In this document: positions 60,779 to 64,000 of the stretch, in pieces
How positions within the stretch are numbered: the first letter of the stretch is position 1
Layout: each line of letters starts with the position of its first letter
Assembly: GCA_002422085.1 (NCBI GenBank)
Contig: DISZ01000001.1
Location: forward strand, 282,848-346,847
Origin: Rhodobacteraceae bacterium UBA6197
GTDB taxonomy: Bacteria; Pseudomonadota; Alphaproteobacteria; Rhodobacterales; Rhodobacteraceae
Reading direction: 5' to 3'
Length of the DNA stretch: 64,000 nt
Notes under the pieces: generated by a model
What the model saw: the letters and a program-made list of their open reading frames with translations, nothing else
Databases searched by the model: none
Told to the model about the DNA's origin: nothing
Made by a program: the position numbers and the translations under genes

Positions 60779-61015
60779 TCAGACGGCGAACATCAGCAGC
60801 AGCGCGACGAGGAACGAAAAGATCCCCAGCGCTTCGGCAAACGCGATGCCGATGAACAGCGTCGCGGTCTGGCCAGCGGCTGCCGACGGGTTGCGCAGCG
60901 CGCCCGACAGGAAGTTGCCGGCAACGTTGCCCACACCAACCGCGGCTCCGCCCATGCCCATGCAGGCCAGACCAGCGCCGATGTACGCACCCATTTGAAC
61001 GATATCGCCTTCCAT
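60779..61015 (-). CDS. atpE: ATP synthase F0 subunit c
   Basis: This 78-residue proteolipid has two membrane helices around a polar loop (GALRNPSA). The proton-carrying acid is Glu61 in GIAFAEALGIF. ATG 61015 is preferred over GTG 61024 because AAGGAGT lies at the right distance. Neighbour order atpI-atpB-atpE-b'-b is the standard F0 operon; F1 genes are outside this window. Confidence 0.96.
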   Translation of the reverse strand: MEGDIVQMGAYIGAGLACMGMGGAAVGVGNVAGNFLSGALRNPSAAAGQTATLFIGIAFAEALGIFSFLVALLLMFAV

Positions 61016-61063
61016 GAAAGTCACTCCTTGAGGTTGGAATTGGCTGAATTTGTAGTGCTGACC

Positions 61064-61813
61064 TTAGTGGTGCGGATGCAGCGCATCCTTCAGATACACG
61101 CAGGTCAGAATGGTGAAAACGTAGGCCTGGATAAAGGACACCAGGATCTCCAGCCCATACATCGCGGTGATCGCGGCGATGGACAGCGGCGAAATCACGG
61201 CAATCGCCGCAAATCCCGCAAACACTTTGATAACGGCGTGGCCGGCCATCATGTTGCCCGCCAGACGAATGGAGTGGCTGACCGGGCGCACAAAGTAGGA
61301 AATCACCTCGATCAGCGCCAGCACCGGGCGCAGCGCCAAGGGCGCCGAGGCCACCCAGAACAGGCCCAGAAAGCTGGCCCCGTTCTTGACGAAACCCAAC
61401 ACCGTGACCGACACGAAGACCATCAGCGCCAGAACCCCGGTCACCGCGATATGCGAGGTGGCGGTAAAGGCGCGCGGCAGCAGGCCCAGAAAGTTCGCGA
61501 ACACGATGAACATGAACAGCGTAAAGATGTAGGGGAAATACTTCAGCCCATCCTTGCCGGCGACATCCTCGACCATCTTGTGGACAAAGCCATAGGCCAG
61601 CTCGGCAATCGACTGGATCCGCGTCGGCACGACCGCCCGCCCGCGGGTGCCAACCACCAGCACCAGAATGATCGCCAACACCGTCAGACCCATCCACAGG
61701 GTCACGTTGGTGGGCGTATACCAATGGATCGGGCCTTCGCCAAACAGCGGTTTGACGATGAATTGGTCCATCGGATGGAATACCAGACCAGTGCCTTCAG
61801 CTTCCGTCGCCAC
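61064..61813 (-). CDS. atpB: ATP synthase F0 subunit a
   Basis: This 249-residue polytopic protein has the essential Arg183 in HSIRLAGNMMAGH and standard helices (LFWVASAPLALRPVLALIEVISYF). It forms the proton half-channels facing the c-ring. Start is a GTG at 61813, 2 bases after the atpI stop. Confidence 0.95.
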   Translation of the reverse strand: MATEAEGTGLVFHPMDQFIVKPLFGEGPIHWYTPTNVTLWMGLTVLAIILVLVVGTRGRAVVPTRIQSIAELAYGFVHKMVEDVAGKDGLKYFPYIFTLFMFIVFANFLGLLPRAFTATSHIAVTGVLALMVFVSVTVLGFVKNGASFLGLFWVASAPLALRPVLALIEVISYFVRPVSHSIRLAGNMMAGHAVIKVFAGFAAIAVISPLSIAAITAMYGLEILVSFIQAYVFTILTCVYLKDALHPHH

Positions 61814-61815
61814 GT

Positions 61816-62157
61816 CTATTTTCCCTCTTCCCGCGCCGATTGCTCGGCCAGCCGATCCGCTTCTACTTCGCGCGCGGTGCGCAGCATGACCCGCACCCCC
61901 GCCGCCAGACCAAGGAAGGTGAACAGCACCAGAAACAGCGGTATCGTGCCAAACAGCACATCCAGCCCATATCCGATGCCAAAGCCGATCCCCAGCCCCG
62001 ATACCATCTCGATGACCATCCGCCAGGCGATATTGGCCTGCGAATAATGCTCATCCGCACGCGGTCCCGGCTCCAGCGTCTTCTTCACCTCACGGATCCG
62101 CTTCTCGAGCTGCTTCAGCCGCTCGGGATCAGGCTCGTCAGAGGGATCAGAAGACAT
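61816..62157 (-). CDS. atpI: AtpI, ATP synthase assembly protein
   Basis: This 113-residue protein has two membrane helices (about 51-71, GLGIGFGIGYGLDVLFGTIP, and 76-92), the AtpI/AtpQ pattern. It is the first gene of the F0 operon and assists c-ring assembly or Mg2+ handling in characterised systems. ATG 62157; divergent from an ArsR regulator across 226 bp. Confidence 0.9.
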   Translation of the reverse strand: MSSDPSDEPDPERLKQLEKRIREVKKTLEPGPRADEHYSQANIAWRMVIEMVSGLGIGFGIGYGLDVLFGTIPLFLVLFTFLGLAAGVRVMLRTAREVEADRLAEQSAREEGK

Positions 62158-62383
62158 GGATCGGCCCCCGCTTACGTCTGGGGTTTCCTAAGCGTCACAA
62201 CCGCGTGAGTCAACCCCGTTAGCGCCCCCACAACGCCAACGTAACACCCTGATACCAAAGGGTATTATTTCCAGCCCCCGGCGCCACCCCGCCGCCCCGG
62301 CCGATCTCGGACGCCAATTCGCCGCCCCGGCATATTCAACCGGATGGTTGACGATCCGCCCGCCCTGCCGCATCACTGACGCC

Positions 62384-62743
62384 ATGTCACACGCACAGCC
62401 AAACCTCGACGCGATCTTCGCCGCCCTCGCCGACCCGACCCGTCGCGCGATCCTGACCATGCTGCTCGAGGACGACATGGCGGTGACCGATGTCGCCGCC
62501 CCGTTCACCATGTCGCTTGCCGCGATCTCGAAACACCTCGCCATCCTCGCCGAGGCCCGGCTGATCACCCAGGACAAACGCGGTCGCCTCAAATGGTGCA
62601 AACTCGACCCCGACGCGATGCGCATCGCCTCGATCTGGATGCAGGGCTTTGGCCAGTTCGACCCGGTCGATCTCGACGCGTTCGAACGCTTTCTCGAAAC
62701 CGAACTCACCGCCGACCCCGCCCCCGAAGCCCGCAACGCCTGA
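62384..62743 (+). CDS. ArsR-family HTH regulator
   Basis: This 119-residue protein has the winged-helix core ALADPTRRAILTMLLEDDMAVTDVAAPFTMSLAAISKHLAIL with recognition helix SLAAISKHLAIL, and lacks the Cys metal motif of true ArsR, as in the SdpR-like group usually paired with an SRPBCC protein; none is adjacent. ATG 62384 is preferred to a longer in-frame start at 62348. Confidence 0.88.
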   Translation: MSHAQPNLDAIFAALADPTRRAILTMLLEDDMAVTDVAAPFTMSLAAISKHLAILAEARLITQDKRGRLKWCKLDPDAMRIASIWMQGFGQFDPVDLDAFERFLETELTADPAPEARNA

Positions 62744-62745
62744 GG

Positions 62746-62793
62746 CTTCTTTTTGGCCGAAATACTCCGGGGGTCCGGGGGCAGCGCCCCCGG
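62746..62793 (-). terminator. Terminator of the DUF1989 gene, recurrent element copy
   Basis: On the minus strand: stem CCGGGGGC/GCCCCCGG (62775-62782 and 62786-62793), then GGAGTATTTCGGCCAAAAAG. It lies between the convergent ArsR and DUF1989 genes. Confidence 0.65.
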
Positions 62794-62795
62794 CC

Positions 62796-63659
62796 TCACA
62801 TCCCGTGACTGCGGTCATAGCCGTTGCGCGCCGCCGCTTCCCAGCCCAAAGGCGGCGCCTTGGGTCGAAACACCTCGACCAGCAACGGATGACATGCCGC
62901 CACGTCCGAGGAATGCTTGTCGGAACAATCCCCGCCGGGGCAGGCCGACAACCCGCCCAGCAGGTCGATCTGGGCAAAGAACTCCAGATAGTCGCCCGGC
63001 CGCACCGGGCTCGCCTTCATGAAATACTGCCCGGTATCGCGCGTAAAACCGGTGCACATGAAGACATTCAACACATCATGCACCAGCGCCTCGGCCGCCT
63101 GCAGCGTCATCCCCCGCGCCTCGGCCAGCGCCCGCGTCAGGTTTGAATGGCAGCAATGATGATACTGCCCGCCGCCCGACAGCAGGCAATGGGTATAGGG
63201 GTCGCAGCGCGTGCCGATCACGTCATGCACCGCGCCCCCAAAGGCGTCGAACCCATACCAGTCCAGCGTATCGTCGCTGATCACCGCCATCGGCCGCAAC
63301 GCCGGAAACGAAGACCACAGCCGGTCGCCGGTGCTCAGATGCGTGCCATGCAAGGCCCGCGTCTTGCCCGAATAGAACCGCTCGCTCAGATCGGCGGCGT
63401 GCCACAGATTGAGGTCGCCCACCTGCGGCCCCTCGATCGACCGGATCCGGAAAAACCACCCCGCCGGCACCTCGAAACAGCGCGCCTCGCGCGGTGGCAC
63501 CAGCACCTCGCGCACCTTTTCCCAGCCGAGGCGCGCGGCCCGGATGGCCGCCAGGTCCAGCGCCGGCAAGCCCTCGGGCGGATAGCAGATCACCGGCGCC
63601 ACCGCCCGTCGGGCAGCGGCGTCCATCGGGGCCACATGTTCGGGCTGGTCGGGTTTCAT
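62796..63659 (-). CDS. DUF1989 (urea carboxylase-associated) family protein
   Basis: This 287-residue protein has the DUF1989 pattern (FRIRSIEGPQVGDLNLW, MAVISDDTLDWYGFDAFGG, GTRCDPYTHCLLSGGGQYHHCCHSN, MKASPVRPGDYLEFFAQIDLL) with a Cys-rich CPGGDCS block. Members are associated with urea carboxylase/allophanate and amidine breakdown. No urea genes are adjacent in this window, so the substrate is unknown. ATG 63659. Confidence 0.86.
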   Translation of the reverse strand: MKPDQPEHVAPMDAAARRAVAPVICYPPEGLPALDLAAIRAARLGWEKVREVLVPPREARCFEVPAGWFFRIRSIEGPQVGDLNLWHAADLSERFYSGKTRALHGTHLSTGDRLWSSFPALRPMAVISDDTLDWYGFDAFGGAVHDVIGTRCDPYTHCLLSGGGQYHHCCHSNLTRALAEARGMTLQAAEALVHDVLNVFMCTGFTRDTGQYFMKASPVRPGDYLEFFAQIDLLGGLSACPGGDCSDKHSSDVAACHPLLVEVFRPKAPPLGWEAAARNGYDRSHGM

Positions 63660-63927
63660 CGCGGCTCCTCTGTTGGCGCGGCAAAAGCAAGGCTGGCGTC
63701 AGAATGACGCTCCGGCGCGAAAAGAAAAGCCCCAATGGCCCCCGCCCGCGCCGCCCTGCCCCGCCTCGCCCCTCAGCGGCCGTCCGCGCCGCCCGATCCC
63801 GCCTCACCCCTCAGCGCCCGCGCGTCGCCCGCCCCCGCCCGCCCCCGCCCGGTCCCGCCCGCGATCCCCGCTCGCACTGCCGCACCAGCGCCGTGCCCGA
63901 GCAAGAATCGCCCGCGCCCGAAAGCAA
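63660..63927. other. C-rich, gene-free stretch
   Basis: The plus strand is strongly C-rich with CCCGCCC runs. An approximately 18-bp direct repeat (CGCCTCxCCCCTCAGCG) occurs at 63761 and again 39 bp later. No gene is supported on either strand. Confidence 0.6.
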
Positions 63928-63953
63928 AAGGCCCCGGACATCGCCGGGGCCTT
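63928..63953 (-). terminator. Terminator of the next minus-strand gene
   Basis: AAGGCCCCGG (63928-63937) and CCGGGGCCTT (63944-63953) pair with a 6-nt loop; on the minus strand TTTTGC follows. It points to a gene coming from the right. Confidence 0.75.
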
Positions 63954-63977
63954 GCGTCTCGAACGGTTTGCGGCCGG

Positions 63978-64000
63978 TCAGACGATCCGATCGACCAGCA
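63978..64000 (-). CDS. Last codons of a minus-strand gene leaving the window
   Basis: The minus strand reads ...LVDRIV then TGA at 63980-63978, 25 bases before the terminator at 63928-63953. Only seven codons are inside the window, so no product can be named. Confidence 0.4.

Noticed and set aside
63660..63927. Repeat array or CRISPR in the C-rich stretch
   Set aside because: Only one imperfect direct repeat pair; no regular repeat-spacer structure.

Overview
The window looks like a chromosomal segment of a high-GC alphaproteobacterium of the Rhodobacterales (Rhodobacteraceae). The basis is the strong G/C third-position bias, family-typical proteins (free-standing Hint proteins, a GT14/DUF5928 glycosyltransferase, DUF1203, DUF1285, DUF1989), the split b/b' F0 ATP synthase, and ScfR-type TTTGCAAA sites in front of prpE. 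I see no rRNA, tRNA, insertion sequence, prophage or CRISPR array.

Layout. 0-8 kb: end of a fatty-acid-oxidation multifunctional protein, a Hint protein lacking its catalytic Cys, a sulfotransferase and a DMT exporter divergent from a DmdB-like acyl-CoA synthetase, a degenerate M48-like membrane protein and a SPOR-domain protein. 8-12.7 kb: a tightly overlapping nucleoside-salvage operon cdd-deoA-deoB-add-upp (minus strand). 12.8-17.3 kb: malic enzyme maeB and propionyl-CoA synthetase prpE, each behind clear operator-like DNA. 17.4-20.4 kb: a hybrid kinase/receiver/HPt protein translationally coupled to an NtrC-type regulator whose GAFTGA loop reads GAFVGA. 20.4-24.7 kb: nadK, glyA and small membrane or redox genes. 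24.9-31.6 kb: a MoxR-DUF58-DUF4159/BatA-VWA-like operon. 31.7-42.2 kb: DUF1285, hyi, a glycosyltransferase, a probable decayed MAPEG gene, polA, a CHCC zinc finger, an ABC ATPase, HIT, and a GT14 glycosyltransferase divergent from a second sulfotransferase. 42.5-45.9 kb: an ArsC-like protein, a small protein, and a CPA1 antiporter with a cyclic-nucleotide-binding domain.

46.6-53.4 kb is the most unusual part. A four-gene block encodes an ApbE flavin transferase, a fused PepSY-transmembrane/flavodoxin/FNR reductase, an exported DUF2271 protein with an ApbE-type flavinylation motif, and an exported Asp-rich protein. A separate small PepSY protein and a divergent OmpR/QseBC-like two-component system follow. 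Three direct-repeat sites (TCAG-N7-TCAG) lie 46-51 bp ahead of three of these start codons, which suggests one autoregulated regulon. I read the set as a candidate transmembrane flavin/heme electron-transfer system (NADPH to flavodoxin to membrane hemes to periplasmic flavin). Each part is a known family; the joint function is inference.

53.9-64 kb: a PfkB-type adenosine kinase coupled to nth, a second Hint protein with its Cys, a 9 x 26 bp GC-rich tandem repeat, an Ada-like methyltransferase lacking the N-terminal domain, an OmpA-like lipoprotein, a FadR-type regulator with a candidate operator, the F0 operon atpI-B-E-F'-F, an ArsR regulator, a DUF1989 protein, and the last codons of a minus-strand gene. 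A recurring hairpin-plus-GGAGTATTT element serves as terminator at several gene ends.
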